Source of the DNA: Flagellimonas hadalis
GTDB lineage: Bacteria > Bacteroidota > Bacteroidia > Flavobacteriales > Flavobacteriaceae
DNA: 64,000 bases
Reading direction: 5' to 3'
Assembly: GCF_007785775.2 (NCBI RefSeq)
Contig: NZ_VNIK02000006.1
Location: forward strand, 62,001-126,000
A program made the translations under genes and the position numbers. The notes under the pieces were generated by a model, which worked only from the letters and a program-made list of their open reading frames with translations, was not told the origin of the DNA and did no database searches. Shown piece after piece: positions 25,774 through 34,698 of this stretch (its first letter is position 1; every line of letters begins with the position of its first letter).

Positions 25774-26490
25774 TTATTTTATGCAAAAGGTGGCACAGTG
25801 CCAGATAAATTGGTAATCTTCACCATTGTAGGTTCCGGGCACCTCTTCCTTGGTCGTGGTCTCCACAATGTATTTGGTCTCCCAAGGCAAGCCAAAAGTA
25901 ACTTGGCCATTATCATCGGTGTAGAGGGTCTTTGACCAAAGATCGGCCACATAGACCTGAAGCTCATTTTTGGCCAAAGGTTGTCCTTTGTACAGGACTT
26001 GAAGTTTGATTTCTTTTCCGTCGTGGGCCAATTGTTTTACCACAATGCCATCTGGATTGGCTGCCTGGGTATCGGCATCGGTGTTTCCGACCTGTACCTT
26101 GGCCGTGGAGTGGTAATGTGTTTTGAAGATGCCAAAATCATATTGGGTATAATCGATCACATTGATCTCATTGTTGTTTAGGGCTGCGGTATAAACACCA
26201 TCTTGGGAAGGCGTAAAATAGGCCACGTAATGGTCCTCTTTGGCTTCGGTGCTGAGTTCTGTTTTAGATCCATCAGGAGCAATGAGCCATAGCTTGAATT
26301 TGGAGACCAAGGGAAATGCTTCTCCCTGCACTTGTTCAATCACACCATAGGTGTATTCTCCGTAATGGACGCGGATTTCATGCTTTTCGCCCAGCTTGCC
26401 GCTGCCTTTGGTCTCCAACCAGAGGTAGTGTGCTTGTGCGGTCATGGCCCCAAAAAGGCCGATAAAAAGGAATAAAAGTTTGTTTTTCAT
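25774..26490 (-). CDS. DUF4198 periplasmic protein of the iron operon
   Basis: A 238-residue protein with a Sec signal (MKNKLLFLFIGLFGAMTAQA) followed directly by HYLWLETKG, the usual DUF4198 mature start. The domain is a beta-sandwich with a second half resembling a carboxypeptidase-regulatory-like strand set (LQVLYKGQPLAKNELQVYV). Family members (NikM-like) accompany metal transporters and are thought to bind metal or a metal complex in the periplasm. It follows the TonB receptor gene, with a hairpin in the 57-bp gap, and precedes the small membrane proteins. Two C-terminal cysteines (WHCATFC) could form a metal or disulfide site. Confidence 0.85.
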   Translation of the reverse strand: MKNKLLFLFIGLFGAMTAQAHYLWLETKGSGKLGEKHEIRVHYGEYTYGVIEQVQGEAFPLVSKFKLWLIAPDGSKTELSTEAKEDHYVAYFTPSQDGVYTAALNNNEINVIDYTQYDFGIFKTHYHSTAKVQVGNTDADTQAANPDGIVVKQLAHDGKEIKLQVLYKGQPLAKNELQVYVADLWSKTLYTDDNGQVTFGLPWETKYIVETTTKEEVPGTYNGEDYQFIWHCATFCIK

Positions 26491-26504
26491 GATGTTGATG
26501 TTTT

Positions 26505-26530
26505 AAGGCCCATGTCATCGCATGGGCCTT
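26505..26530 (-). terminator. Intercistronic hairpin between the TonB receptor and DUF4198 genes
   Basis: AAGGCCCATG at 26505-26514 and CATGGGCCTT at 26521-26530 form a perfect 10-bp stem with a 6-nt loop. No T run follows on the minus strand, so full termination is unlikely. It may protect or attenuate, making the receptor more abundant than the downstream proteins. Confidence 0.45.
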
Positions 26531-26547
26531 TGGTGAAATTGTCTAGG

Positions 26548-28884
26548 TTAAAAGGTATAGGCTACGGTGATTCTTCCGTTGATGCCCGGTTCCGACTGCC
26601 AGTACAGGTAAGACCCATAATTGGCCCCGGAGTACAGATATTCGTCCAAAATGTTGTTGATGTTGAATTGTACCCTGAAGTTGCTGTTCCTCCATGATAG
26701 TGCACCGTCCAACCTGAAATAATCAGGAAGATCGGATTGGTTGTCGGCAGCCCACGCCCAAGTGGAACGGTCTACTTGGTATTGGTAGCCCAATGAGGCC
26801 CCAAATCCTTTCAAAGCAGAGGTTTGTGCAAAATTATAGTTCAACCATCCGTTGGTCACATGCTTGGCGTGTCCGGCCACCCGTGTGCCTACCCTGTCAG
26901 GATTGGTGTCCTTTGTCACCTCGACCTTGGTGTTTGCATAGTTCAACACCACATTGAGTTCTGGTGTCACCTGTCCTTGAAGGTCAAACTCGATACCTTT
27001 TGACTGGACCTCGCCCAAATAGATGGAATAGTTGGGGTTTTCAGGGTCTCCGGTCAATATGTTCTCTTTGGTGATCTGGAAAGCACCTAAGGAAGTCCTT
27101 AGTCTACCATCAAAGAATGTCTTTTTGATACCTCCCTCGATGTCGTTGGCATCCACAGGATCGTTCAAAGGCTCCAAATCAGCACTGATACCTGCCTGTG
27201 GCAAGAAGGATTGGTCGTAAAGTCCATAAATGGCCAAGTCGGGCAATATGTCCACACTAAGGCCCACACGGGGTGTGACCACATTATCGTGCTCGGTTTT
27301 GCCTTGGGTATAAAGATTGGTGTAACGTCCGGCGAGGGTCAGACGGATCTTGTCTTCCAAGAAACCGATTTCATCTTGAAGGTAGTAGCCTCGAACGGTA
27401 TTGGCACTATATGGACGTCCACCATTGCGATATTGTACGTTCACGGATCGGTCAAACTCCGGGATAGCTACCCCATAGACCGGATTGTAAATATTGAAGG
27501 GTGTAGCGGTATCCACGGGAAGGGTGACCGAGAAATCTGCCCAATAGGCCTTTTCACTGAAATCCAAACCACCTAGGATCTTGTGGGAAACATTCCCCGT
27601 TTGGAAGGCTCCATTGATATACAATTGTGCATATTTGCCCACCGACAATGCATCCCATTGTGATATTGTTCTTACTACATCTCCCGTATCACTATCCAGT
27701 CCTGCAATCCATGCAGAGTTTCCAACTTGATCATATCGCAGATAGGCCAATTGTCCCTCTACGCTCCAGTTATCCGAAAACTCGTGTTTGGCGTTCAGGA
27801 AGAAGGTAACTTCCTGGATATCGGTCTTGGGGTAGTTGGTGTCCACAAAATTGAAATCGCGGGGCAGGCTGCCATAACCATCTGCTACCGGGGCAAAAAT
27901 GTAGGCCGATCCCAAAAAGGATTCCGCATCCTGAAGGTTCATTTCGGCGGTGATGGAGGTCTTGTCGCTAAATTTGTAGGTTAGGGCAGGGGCGAATCCA
28001 AATCGGTCCGTCTGCTCATTGCCACGGTGACTGTCAGTGGTTTGATACATGGCATTGAAGCGATAAAGTAGTTTTCCGTTACTTGATGCTTTTCCGCCCA
28101 CATCCACCGTACCGCGGTAAAAGTCAAAACTTCCTGCTGAAAAGGAGGCGTTGGCAATAAACTGCTCTGTCGGTTTTTTGGTGACCACATTATAGAAACC
28201 ACCAGGTTCCCCAGCAGACATCATAAAACCGGCAGGACCTTTCACGAACTCGATGCGCTCCACGGTGTTCATATCTTCGGCCAATGGTCCCCAGCTGTCC
28301 TGAACGTTCACTCCGTTCCGGAATGCCGGTAGGCGGAAACCACGCATGTTGATCCGGGCAAATTGACCCCAGTGCTCCAGCATGGTGACCCCACTGACGT
28401 TACGGGTAAGTCCATCCATAATGGTCGTGACCTGTTGGTCCTGCAGAAGTTCACTGCTGATCACCTGTATGTTTTGGGGAAGCTTTACCAGTTCCGTTTT
28501 TAGCCTTAAGGAGGTTGAAGGCTGTTTTTCGATATACTTGTTTTGATGCCCCTCAACAATCACTTCGTTGAGTTGTTCCTGTCTTTCGGCAAGTACGACC
28601 AAGGGAACATTTGTGTTGCTATTGGCCCTGGCCGTTACTGAAGCGGTCTGTGTAGTGTAACCGATCATGGAAAAAGTAAGGGTGTACGATCCTGGGGCAA
28701 GGTCTTCAATTTGGTAATTTCCTGAGTTGTCGGAGGTTGTTCCAAGACTGGTGTTGGAAAGGGCAATGTTCACATTGACCAAAGGATTGTTTCGTTGGTC
28801 GGTCACCTTGCCAGAAATACTGCCGGTTTGGGCAAGCGAAGTGTAGAATGTGACAAAGCTGAGGATGAGTAGTATATTCTTCAT
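26548..28884 (-). CDS. TonB-dependent siderophore receptor
   Basis: The ATG at 28884 gives 778 residues with a Sec signal (MKNILLILSFVTFYTSLAQ); an in-frame codon at 28953 lies inside the probable operator and is rejected. The layout is a carboxypeptidase-regulatory-like domain (about 20-105), a TonB plug (about 125-235, with LPQNIQVISSELL and VERIEFVKGPAGFMMSAGEPGG, typical of FhuA/FpvA-type siderophore receptors) and a 22-strand barrel ending RITVAYTF. It imports a ferric siderophore. Downstream genes encode the reductase and accessory proteins, so the operon handles import and iron release. Two Fur-like sites precede the gene. Confidence 0.94.
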   Translation of the reverse strand: MKNILLILSFVTFYTSLAQTGSISGKVTDQRNNPLVNVNIALSNTSLGTTSDNSGNYQIEDLAPGSYTLTFSMIGYTTQTASVTARANSNTNVPLVVLAERQEQLNEVIVEGHQNKYIEKQPSTSLRLKTELVKLPQNIQVISSELLQDQQVTTIMDGLTRNVSGVTMLEHWGQFARINMRGFRLPAFRNGVNVQDSWGPLAEDMNTVERIEFVKGPAGFMMSAGEPGGFYNVVTKKPTEQFIANASFSAGSFDFYRGTVDVGGKASSNGKLLYRFNAMYQTTDSHRGNEQTDRFGFAPALTYKFSDKTSITAEMNLQDAESFLGSAYIFAPVADGYGSLPRDFNFVDTNYPKTDIQEVTFFLNAKHEFSDNWSVEGQLAYLRYDQVGNSAWIAGLDSDTGDVVRTISQWDALSVGKYAQLYINGAFQTGNVSHKILGGLDFSEKAYWADFSVTLPVDTATPFNIYNPVYGVAIPEFDRSVNVQYRNGGRPYSANTVRGYYLQDEIGFLEDKIRLTLAGRYTNLYTQGKTEHDNVVTPRVGLSVDILPDLAIYGLYDQSFLPQAGISADLEPLNDPVDANDIEGGIKKTFFDGRLRTSLGAFQITKENILTGDPENPNYSIYLGEVQSKGIEFDLQGQVTPELNVVLNYANTKVEVTKDTNPDRVGTRVAGHAKHVTNGWLNYNFAQTSALKGFGASLGYQYQVDRSTWAWAADNQSDLPDYFRLDGALSWRNSNFRVQFNINNILDEYLYSGANYGSYLYWQSEPGINGRITVAYTF

Positions 28885-28890
28885 TTTATT

Positions 28891-28977
28891 ATTTATAATA
28901 GGTCTAAATAAATTTTCGAATGCAAATGTAAATCCCAACACTTGTCTGTGCAAAAAATATTTAGACTAATTATAAAT
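28891..28977 (-). promoter_or_regulatory. Two inverted copies of a 19-bp Fur-like site
   Basis: ATTTATAATAGGTCTAAAT at 28891-28909 and ATTTAGACTAATTATAAAT at 28959-28977 are reverse complements at 17 of 19 positions. Each has ATTTA/TAAAT ends, as in AT-rich Fur boxes. The first copy is within 7 bp of the receptor start codon. Iron-dependent repression is the obvious reading, but Fur itself is not encoded nearby. Confidence 0.6.
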
Positions 28978-29049
28978 AAAACGTGAAAAATTATGTAAAA
29001 CCCTGTTGATTAGGTTTTTGCAATATGGATTTTATTTAAAAATCACCGT

Positions 29050-29868
29050 TTATAGTGAGTTGATGGTAGTTCTGATCGCTGTCAGATCGGTCAGTAATTT
29101 TTCCAACAAACTTAAATCCAGCATATTGGCGCCATCACTTTTGGCATTGGCTGGATCAAAATGGGTTTCCATGAAGAGTCCGTCAACACCAGCAGCAATA
29201 CCGGCCCTGGACATGGTGCCTATCAAAGCGGGTCTTCCACCCGTTACACCCGAGGATTGGTTGGGCTGTTGCAAAGAATGGGTCACATCCAGCACCACAG
29301 GGGCATATTGCTTCATGGTCGGGATACCCCGAAAATCCACGATCATGTCCTGATAACCGAACATGGTACCGCGATCGGTGATGATGGCTTGTTCGTTCCC
29401 GGTTTCGGTGACCTTGGTCACGGCATGTTTCATGCTTTCCGGGCTCATGAACTGTCCTTTTTTCAGGTTGACGACCTTGCCCGTTTCTGCTGCGGCCACC
29501 ACCAAATCGGTCTGGCGCACCAAAAAAGCAGGAATTTGGAGTACGTCCACATATTCGGCGGCCATGGCCGCATCCGAAATTTCATGGATGTCCGTTACAG
29601 TAGGCACCCCAAAAGTATCGGAGACTTTTTTGAGGATTTTCAACGCCTTTTCATCCCCAATGCCCGTAAACGAATCGATACGGCTACGGTTCGCCTTTTT
29701 AAAACTTCCTTTGAACACATAGGGAATCTGCAACTTGTCTGTAATGGAGACCACGGTTTCGGCAATTCGCATCGCCATGTCTTCCCCTTCAATGGCGCAA
29801 GGTCCTGCCAAAAGGAAAAAATTGTTGCTGTCCGTATGTTTTATCTGGGGTATTTTGGTGATGTCCAT
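29050..29868 (-). CDS. kdsA: 3-deoxy-8-phosphooctulonate (KDO8P) synthase
   Basis: A 272-residue cytoplasmic enzyme joining phosphoenolpyruvate and arabinose-5-phosphate, the first committed step to KDO of lipopolysaccharide. Signatures are FLLAGPCAIEGEDMA near 18-32, KANRSRIDSFTGIG near 58-71, RGTMFGYQDMIVDFRGIP near 165-182 and DVTHSLQQP near 193-201. Length and motifs match the family throughout. Presence of an Asn in KANRS is usual for the metal-independent class, while metal-dependent forms have Cys in an early motif; I see no such Cys. It is divergent from the small barrel gene at 29944. Confidence 0.96.
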   Translation of the reverse strand: MDITKIPQIKHTDSNNFFLLAGPCAIEGEDMAMRIAETVVSITDKLQIPYVFKGSFKKANRSRIDSFTGIGDEKALKILKKVSDTFGVPTVTDIHEISDAAMAAEYVDVLQIPAFLVRQTDLVVAAAETGKVVNLKKGQFMSPESMKHAVTKVTETGNEQAIITDRGTMFGYQDMIVDFRGIPTMKQYAPVVLDVTHSLQQPNQSSGVTGGRPALIGTMSRAGIAAGVDGLFMETHFDPANAKSDGANMLDLSLLEKLLTDLTAIRTTINSL

Positions 29869-29943
29869 TTCTTAAAGTTTGCACAAATATACTACATAAG
29901 CTTGGTAACCTTTTTAGATTTATTGCCAACAAAACCATCTACC

Positions 29944-30528
29944 ATGTTTCGAAAACTACTCTTTTTTTCCATACTGATCTTAAGTTTTTTTGGAGCTTTT
30001 GCCCAGTTTCAAGAGCGGGGCAGAACCTTTGACCTCGTCAATTTGGAACGACATCAGGTTAGGTTCGATCTGCTCAGTCCGGGTTTCAGCTATGAATTGG
30101 GATTGTTCAGGAACCAAAGTATCTCAACAGGATTGGGTTTGGCGACCGCCACCTATGAGGAAGGCTATGCATTTGGGTTGACCATGAACAACCGATATCG
30201 CTATTACCATAATTTCCAAAGACGGATTGACATGGATAAGAACGTTTCGAGGAATTCGGGGAATTATATCGCTGCGGCGCAGGCCATTTTCTTTTCCCAA
30301 CTGCGGGTGTCCACCAACATTGAGGGACCGAAGGATTTCAACCTTGGTTTTTATGGGATGGTCTATGGCATCCAACGGACGTATAAGAATGGCTTCAATT
30401 TCAATGCGGAACTGGGAGCTGGATTCTACAAAGGCGATGGCGTTCCCGATGGGTATGGCCCGTTGATCCATTTTACCTTCGGATGGGTCGCCACTAAACG
30501 AAAATCGCGGGAACCCGTATTCGATTAG
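29944..30528 (+). CDS. Small outer membrane beta-barrel protein (tandem copy 1)
   Basis: The ATG at 29944 gives 194 residues starting with a Sec signal (MFRKLLFFSILILSFFGAFAQ). The same frame is open far upstream, but only as antisense of kdsA. The mature part alternates polar and hydrophobic residues like an eight-stranded barrel, with the blocks LLSPGFSYELGL, NNRYRYYHNFQRR, NSGNYIAA and GMVYGIQRTYKNGFNF. The next gene has the corresponding blocks NIFNPGLEYEMGV, AQYRYYHNFDGRY, NSGNYIAP and GLVYGIQRSYNSGLSF, so the two arose by tandem duplication. Function is unknown; DUF3575-like is a possibility. Confidence 0.82.
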   Translation: MFRKLLFFSILILSFFGAFAQFQERGRTFDLVNLERHQVRFDLLSPGFSYELGLFRNQSISTGLGLATATYEEGYAFGLTMNNRYRYYHNFQRRIDMDKNVSRNSGNYIAAAQAIFFSQLRVSTNIEGPKDFNLGFYGMVYGIQRTYKNGFNFNAELGAGFYKGDGVPDGYGPLIHFTFGWVATKRKSREPVFD

Positions 30529-30611
30529 CGGTTGATCCTGTCCAAGATATCTTTCACTTCAGATACTATTTTGAAAAAGTAGCTGTTATAAGATGACCAA
30601 ATTGACCTACT

Positions 30612-31175
30612 ATGCGCCGTTTGCTTTCTTTGGTGATGCTGTTCTCAGGAATGTTGGGCCATGCCCAATATGGCAAAAACTGTGAGATACGCCAGATAAA
30701 ACTCAACATCTTCAACCCAGGCCTTGAATATGAAATGGGAGTGGGGGTGAATAGCACCTTGGACTTCAGGGTGGCATGGCAGGTGGCGTTGGAACCTGCA
30801 CATACCGAACCCTTCGACCCTGAGAACCTGGATTTCTTCCCGGCCATTACGGCCCAATACCGCTATTACCACAATTTTGATGGACGCTACCACCGTAGAA
30901 GGTCCATTTATGGAAACTCTGGGAATTATATTGCTCCCACCGTGGCCCTTTTTTCACCGGGCGAACGTACAGTGGAAGGAAAACTGGTCGATGGAGTACA
31001 CGGGTATGGGGGTCTAGTTTATGGCATCCAGCGTAGCTATAATTCTGGGCTAAGCTTTTCCATAGATGCAGGTGCGGGCTACTATACAGGGCCGTTCAAA
31101 GGCGGTATTTTCCCCGTCGTAAACCTCAGTATTGGTTTCATCATCAGCGAAAAGCGATGGTGCGTGGGACTTTAA
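30612..31175 (+). CDS. Small outer membrane beta-barrel protein (tandem copy 2)
   Basis: A 187-residue paralogue of the preceding gene, 83 bp downstream. It has a Sec signal (MRRLLSLVMLFSGMLGHAQ) and the shared blocks for the first strand, the YRYYHNF turn, NSGNYIAP and the VYGIQRSYNSGL hairpin. The middle part has diverged (EPFDPENLDFFPAITAQ). It probably forms a small outer membrane barrel. Whether the two are cotranscribed is unclear, as no terminator lies between them. No enzymatic motif is seen. Confidence 0.82.
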   Translation: MRRLLSLVMLFSGMLGHAQYGKNCEIRQIKLNIFNPGLEYEMGVGVNSTLDFRVAWQVALEPAHTEPFDPENLDFFPAITAQYRYYHNFDGRYHRRRSIYGNSGNYIAPTVALFSPGERTVEGKLVDGVHGYGGLVYGIQRSYNSGLSFSIDAGAGYYTGPFKGGIFPVVNLSIGFIISEKRWCVGL

Positions 31176-31245
31176 AACCCAAACCCGCACAAAATCAATA
31201 AGATAAAAATAACATTTGGATATGCGGACAAGCCGAAAATAGCAG

Positions 31246-31253
31246 TATCTTTG
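31246..31253 (+). promoter_or_regulatory. -7 box of the typA promoter
   Basis: TATCTTTG exactly matches TAnnTTTG and lies 20 bp before the typA start codon, the expected distance for a short leader. A TTTG lies 27 bp further upstream, which is longer than the usual 19-21. Confidence 0.65.
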
Positions 31254-31272
31254 CGCGCTTAAAAATCAGGTT

Positions 31273-33072
31273 ATGTCCAAAATCAAGAATATTGCAATCA
31301 TTGCCCACGTTGACCACGGTAAGACTACCTTGGTGGATAAAATCATGTACCATTGCCAATTGTTCCGAGACAACGAGAACAAGGGCGATCTGATATTGGA
31401 CAACAACGACCTGGAACGGGAACGCGGGATCACCATTGTCTCCAAGAACGTTTCCGTGGTGTACAAGGATACCAAAATCAACATTATAGACACCCCTGGG
31501 CACGCCGATTTCGGTGGTGAAGTGGAGCGTGTACTCAATATGGCCGATGGGGTCCTGTTGTTGGTGGATGCCTTCGAAGGTCCCATGCCGCAGACCCGTT
31601 TCGTGCTACAAAAAGCCATCGACCTTGGTTTGAAGCCCTGTGTGGTCATCAACAAGGTGGACAAAGAAAACTGTACGCCCGAAGAGGTCCACGAAAAAGT
31701 GTTCGATCTCATGTTCGAGCTTGGCGCAGAGGAGTGGCAGTTGGATTTCCCAACCGTTTATGGTTCCGCCAAGAACAACTGGATGGGCGAGGATTGGAAA
31801 GTGCCGACCCAAAATATCGAACCTCTTTTGGACATGGTCATTGCGCATGTGCCCGAGTTCAAGCCAGAACAAGGTACCACACAAATGTTGATCACTTCTT
31901 TGGATTACTCTTCCTTTACGGGCCGTATCGCCATTGGAAGATTGCAAAGGGGCACACTTAAGGAAGGACAGAACATTTCCTTGGTAAAAAGGGATGGGAA
32001 AATCATCAAGACCAAAGTGAAGGAACTCTTCACATTTGAAGGTCTGGGACGCCAAAAAGTGCAAGAGGTGGTAGCAGGTGATATCTGTGCCATAGTGGGG
32101 ATGGAAGGTTTTGAAATTGGTGATACCGTGGCCGATTTTGAAAACCCGGAGCAATTGAAGACCATCGCCATTGACGAGCCTACCATGAGTATGCTCTTTA
32201 CCATCAACGACAGTCCATTTTTTGGAAAGGATGGAAAATTTGTGACCTCAAGGCACATCAAGGAGCGTTTGGAAAAAGAACTGGAAAAGAACTTGGCCCT
32301 CAGGGTACAGGAAACCGGTAGTGCCGATAAATTTATGGTTTTTGGCCGTGGAGTATTGCACCTTTCGGTATTGATAGAGACCATGAGAAGGGAAGGCTAC
32401 GAGCTGCAAATCGGTCAGCCGCAGGTGATTATCAAAGAGATTGATGGTGTAAAATGTGAGCCGGTGGAGCATTTGACCATTGACCTGCCCGAAGAGGTGT
32501 CAGGAAAGGCCGTGGAAATGGTATCGATGCGAAAAGGAGAGATGACCAGCATGGAAGCCAAAGGTTCCCGAATGCTGTGTGAGTTCCTTATCCCGTCCCG
32601 AGGCATCATCGGTCTACGAAACCAACTGTTGACCGCCACGGCAGGTGAGGCCATCATGGCGCACCGCTTTTTGGAATACCAACCCTTGAAAGGGGACATT
32701 CCCCAGAGATTGAACGGTTCGTTGGTGTCCATGGAAAATGGTACCGCCATTCCTTACTCGATTGACAAGCTTCAAGAAAGGGGCAAGTTTTTCATTGATC
32801 CGGGAGAGGATATCTACGAAGGCCAGGTAATCGGGGAAAATTCCCGTGGTGATGATATGACGGTGAACGTGACCAAGACCAAAAAACTGTCCAACGTCCG
32901 TTCTTCAGGAGCGGATGAAAAGGCAAAGATTGTACCTGCCATCAAGTTTTCCTTGGAAGAGGCACTCGAATACATCCAGAAGGACGAATATGTCGAAGTG
33001 ACCCCAAAACATCTTAGGATCCGAAAAATTTACCTAAAAGAGGTTGATAGAAAGCGAAACAAGGTAGTTTAA
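31273..33072 (+). CDS. typA: Translational GTPase TypA/BipA
   Basis: The 599-residue protein has all GTPase motifs of the translation-factor type: [10 protein letters not shown] at 11-20, [18 protein letters not shown] and NKVDK. Domain II, EF-G-like domains III and V, and the BipA-specific C-terminal domain with [11 protein letters not shown] and [12 protein letters not shown] follow. It binds ribosomes and supports 50S assembly and growth under stress or cold. Length agrees with the family. A matching -7 promoter box is 20 bp upstream. Its stop overlaps the 3' end of the convergent kinase gene by 4 bp. Confidence 0.97.
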   Translation: MSKIKNIAIIAHVDHGKTTLVDKIMYHCQLFRDNENKGDLILDNNDLERERGITIVSKNVSVVYKDTKINIIDTPGHADFGGEVERVLNMADGVLLLVDAFEGPMPQTRFVLQKAIDLGLKPCVVINKVDKENCTPEEVHEKVFDLMFELGAEEWQLDFPTVYGSAKNNWMGEDWKVPTQNIEPLLDMVIAHVPEFKPEQGTTQMLITSLDYSSFTGRIAIGRLQRGTLKEGQNISLVKRDGKIIKTKVKELFTFEGLGRQKVQEVVAGDICAIVGMEGFEIGDTVADFENPEQLKTIAIDEPTMSMLFTINDSPFFGKDGKFVTSRHIKERLEKELEKNLALRVQETGSADKFMVFGRGVLHLSVLIETMRREGYELQIGQPQVIIKEIDGVKCEPVEHLTIDLPEEVSGKAVEMVSMRKGEMTSMEAKGSRMLCEFLIPSRGIIGLRNQLLTATAGEAIMAHRFLEYQPLKGDIPQRLNGSLVSMENGTAIPYSIDKLQERGKFFIDPGEDIYEGQVIGENSRGDDMTVNVTKTKKLSNVRSSGADEKAKIVPAIKFSLEEALEYIQKDEYVEVTPKHLRIRKIYLKEVDRKRNKVV

Positions 33073-33833
33073 CCCTTGGTCAGATGCCCGTGGTGCTGCT
33101 CCCTAAGGCAGGCCACGGCCGCACCTATGATTCCGGCGTGGTTCATCAGTTCCGCTTTTACCACCGGGGTCTCTATCTTGATGAGATGACTGAACTCGTC
33201 CCAGTTTTTTGAGGTACCGCCACCCACGATGATAAAGTCCGGGCATACGATCAGCTCGACGAAGTTCAAGAACTTGTTGAAGCGTTTGCCCCATTTTTCA
33301 AAGTTCAGGTCTTCCCTGTCCTTGGCCGAGGCTGCGGCCCAACTTTCAATTTTTTTGTGTTTTTTGTAAGGTATTTGTCCTAGTTCAAAATTCGGGATGA
33401 GCACCCCGTTGAAGAAGGCACCACTTCCAAGTCCAGTACCAATGGTGATCATGATCACCAATCCGTTTTTTCCTTTTCCCACGCCATAGTTCATGGAAGC
33501 GTAACCAGCGGCATCGGCATCGTTCAGCACTGTAAACTCCTGTCCAGTGGCTTCGGTGAAAAGCTCATCGATGTTCACCCCCACCCAACTTTTGTGAAGG
33601 TTTCCCGGGGACATGCATACCCCATTTTTTACGATGGAAGGAAAACCACACCCCACTGGACCATTATAGTTGAAATGTTCCACAATCTGGGCCACCACCT
33701 TGGCCATGGCCTGGGGCTTTTTGGATTTTGGTGTGGGGATACGGAACCGTTCGGTCAACATTTCTCCAGTTTCAGCATTGACAAGAGCACCTTTGATGCC
33801 GCTTCCTCCGATATCGATACCAAGAATTTCCAT
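33069..33833 (-). CDS. ppgK: ROK-family kinase, probable polyphosphate glucokinase
   Basis: From the ATG at 33833 ([15 protein letters not shown]) the protein has 254 residues; longer in-frame starts add a basic leader that is not conserved-looking. It shows the phosphate-binding DIGGSGIKG at 7-15, the catalytic Asp105 in [17 protein letters not shown] at 132-138 and GGGTSKNWD near the C-terminus. The short length and absence of the ROK zinc-binding CxCGxxGC cluster fit polyphosphate/ATP glucokinases rather than regulatory ROK proteins. It phosphorylates glucose, probably with polyphosphate as donor. Donor specificity cannot be read by eye. Confidence 0.85.
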   Translation of the reverse strand: MEILGIDIGGSGIKGALVNAETGEMLTERFRIPTPKSKKPQAMAKVVAQIVEHFNYNGPVGCGFPSIVKNGVCMSPGNLHKSWVGVNIDELFTEATGQEFTVLNDADAAGYASMNYGVGKGKNGLVIMITIGTGLGSGAFFNGVLIPNFELGQIPYKKHKKIESWAAASAKDREDLNFEKWGKRFNKFLNFVELIVCPDFIIVGGGTSKNWDEFSHLIKIETPVVKAELMNHAGIIGAAVACLREQHHGHLTKG

Positions 33834-33918
33834 AAATGGAATTGTGTTTTGTTTGGACAAAGAAACAAAAACTTTTTGGGAACGGGGATTTAGTCGGTAT
33901 CTATTCCTAAAATCAGGG

Positions 33919-34602
33919 TCATACTGCTTTTTGGACCACTTCAAAAACCTTGCTTCCGTCGCATTTCAAGGTTTTGTGTGGGTATTTTAGGATCAGCGCA
34001 TAGTCGTGGGTGGCCATGATGATGGTGCGCCCATTTTGGTTGATGTCCTGGAGCACTTTCATGACCTCCACACTGGTCTGTGGGTCCAAATTTCCCGTAG
34101 GCTCGTCGGCAAGGATGAGTTCCGGGTCGTTCAATAGGGCACGGGCTATGGCAATCCGTTGCTGTTCCCCGCCCGAAAGTTCGTGAGGAAATTTAAAACC
34201 TTTGGTTTTCATGCCGACCTTGTTCAAAACCTCTTCAATTTTTTCGTCCATTTTGGAGGCATCCGTCCATCCGGTCGCTTTGAGTACAAAGCGGAGGTTG
34301 TTGTTCACGTTGCGGTCCGGCAGCAGTTTGAAATCCTGAAAAACAATGCCCAGTTTTCTCCGTAGGTAGGGAATGTCCTTTTCTTTAAGGGTTTTAAGGT
34401 CAAAGTCCACCACTTGTCCGACACCTTGCCTGAGGGGGAGGTCGGCATAGAGGGTCTTCATAAAACTACTTTTGCCGCTGCCGGTTTTTCCTATCACATA
34501 TACAAACTCCCCTTTTTTGACTTCAAGGTCGATATGGTTCAGTACTAGGTTCTCATCTTGGAATACGGCAACATCCTCTAATTTTACGACGGTCTCGGGC
34601 AT
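33919..34602 (-). CDS. ftsE: FtsE cell division ATP-binding protein
   Basis: The 227-residue ABC ATPase has Walker A GKTGSGKS at 38-45, the Q-loop [13 protein letters not shown], signature LSGGEQQR, Walker [13 protein letters not shown] and an H-loop ATHDY. The Q-loop wording and overall length are those of FtsE rather than LolD. With FtsX it forms a complex that activates peptidoglycan hydrolysis at the septum. ftsX is not adjacent, which is common in Bacteroidota. It is cotranscribed with nothing obvious; 85 bp separate it from the kinase gene. Confidence 0.92.
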   Translation of the reverse strand: MPETVVKLEDVAVFQDENLVLNHIDLEVKKGEFVYVIGKTGSGKSSFMKTLYADLPLRQGVGQVVDFDLKTLKEKDIPYLRRKLGIVFQDFKLLPDRNVNNNLRFVLKATGWTDASKMDEKIEEVLNKVGMKTKGFKFPHELSGGEQQRIAIARALLNDPELILADEPTGNLDPQTSVEVMKVLQDINQNGRTIIMATHDYALILKYPHKTLKCDGSKVFEVVQKAV

Positions 34603-34698
34603 AATTTGAATTCAAAAGCAATACAAAAGTATTTGAAAATAAACGATCGGAACCAAAATTTAAGGAGAAAGGCCATTTTTTTCAAGAAATCGGGGAAA

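Noticed and set aside
29161-29943. Long plus-strand reading frame in phase with the small barrel gene at 29944
   Set aside because: It is antisense to kdsA along its length; the true protein begins at 29944 with a clear signal peptide.
33069-33072. Four-base overlap of typA and the convergent kinase gene as a frameshift sign
   Set aside because: Both proteins have complete conserved C-termini; short convergent overlaps are ordinary in compact genomes.
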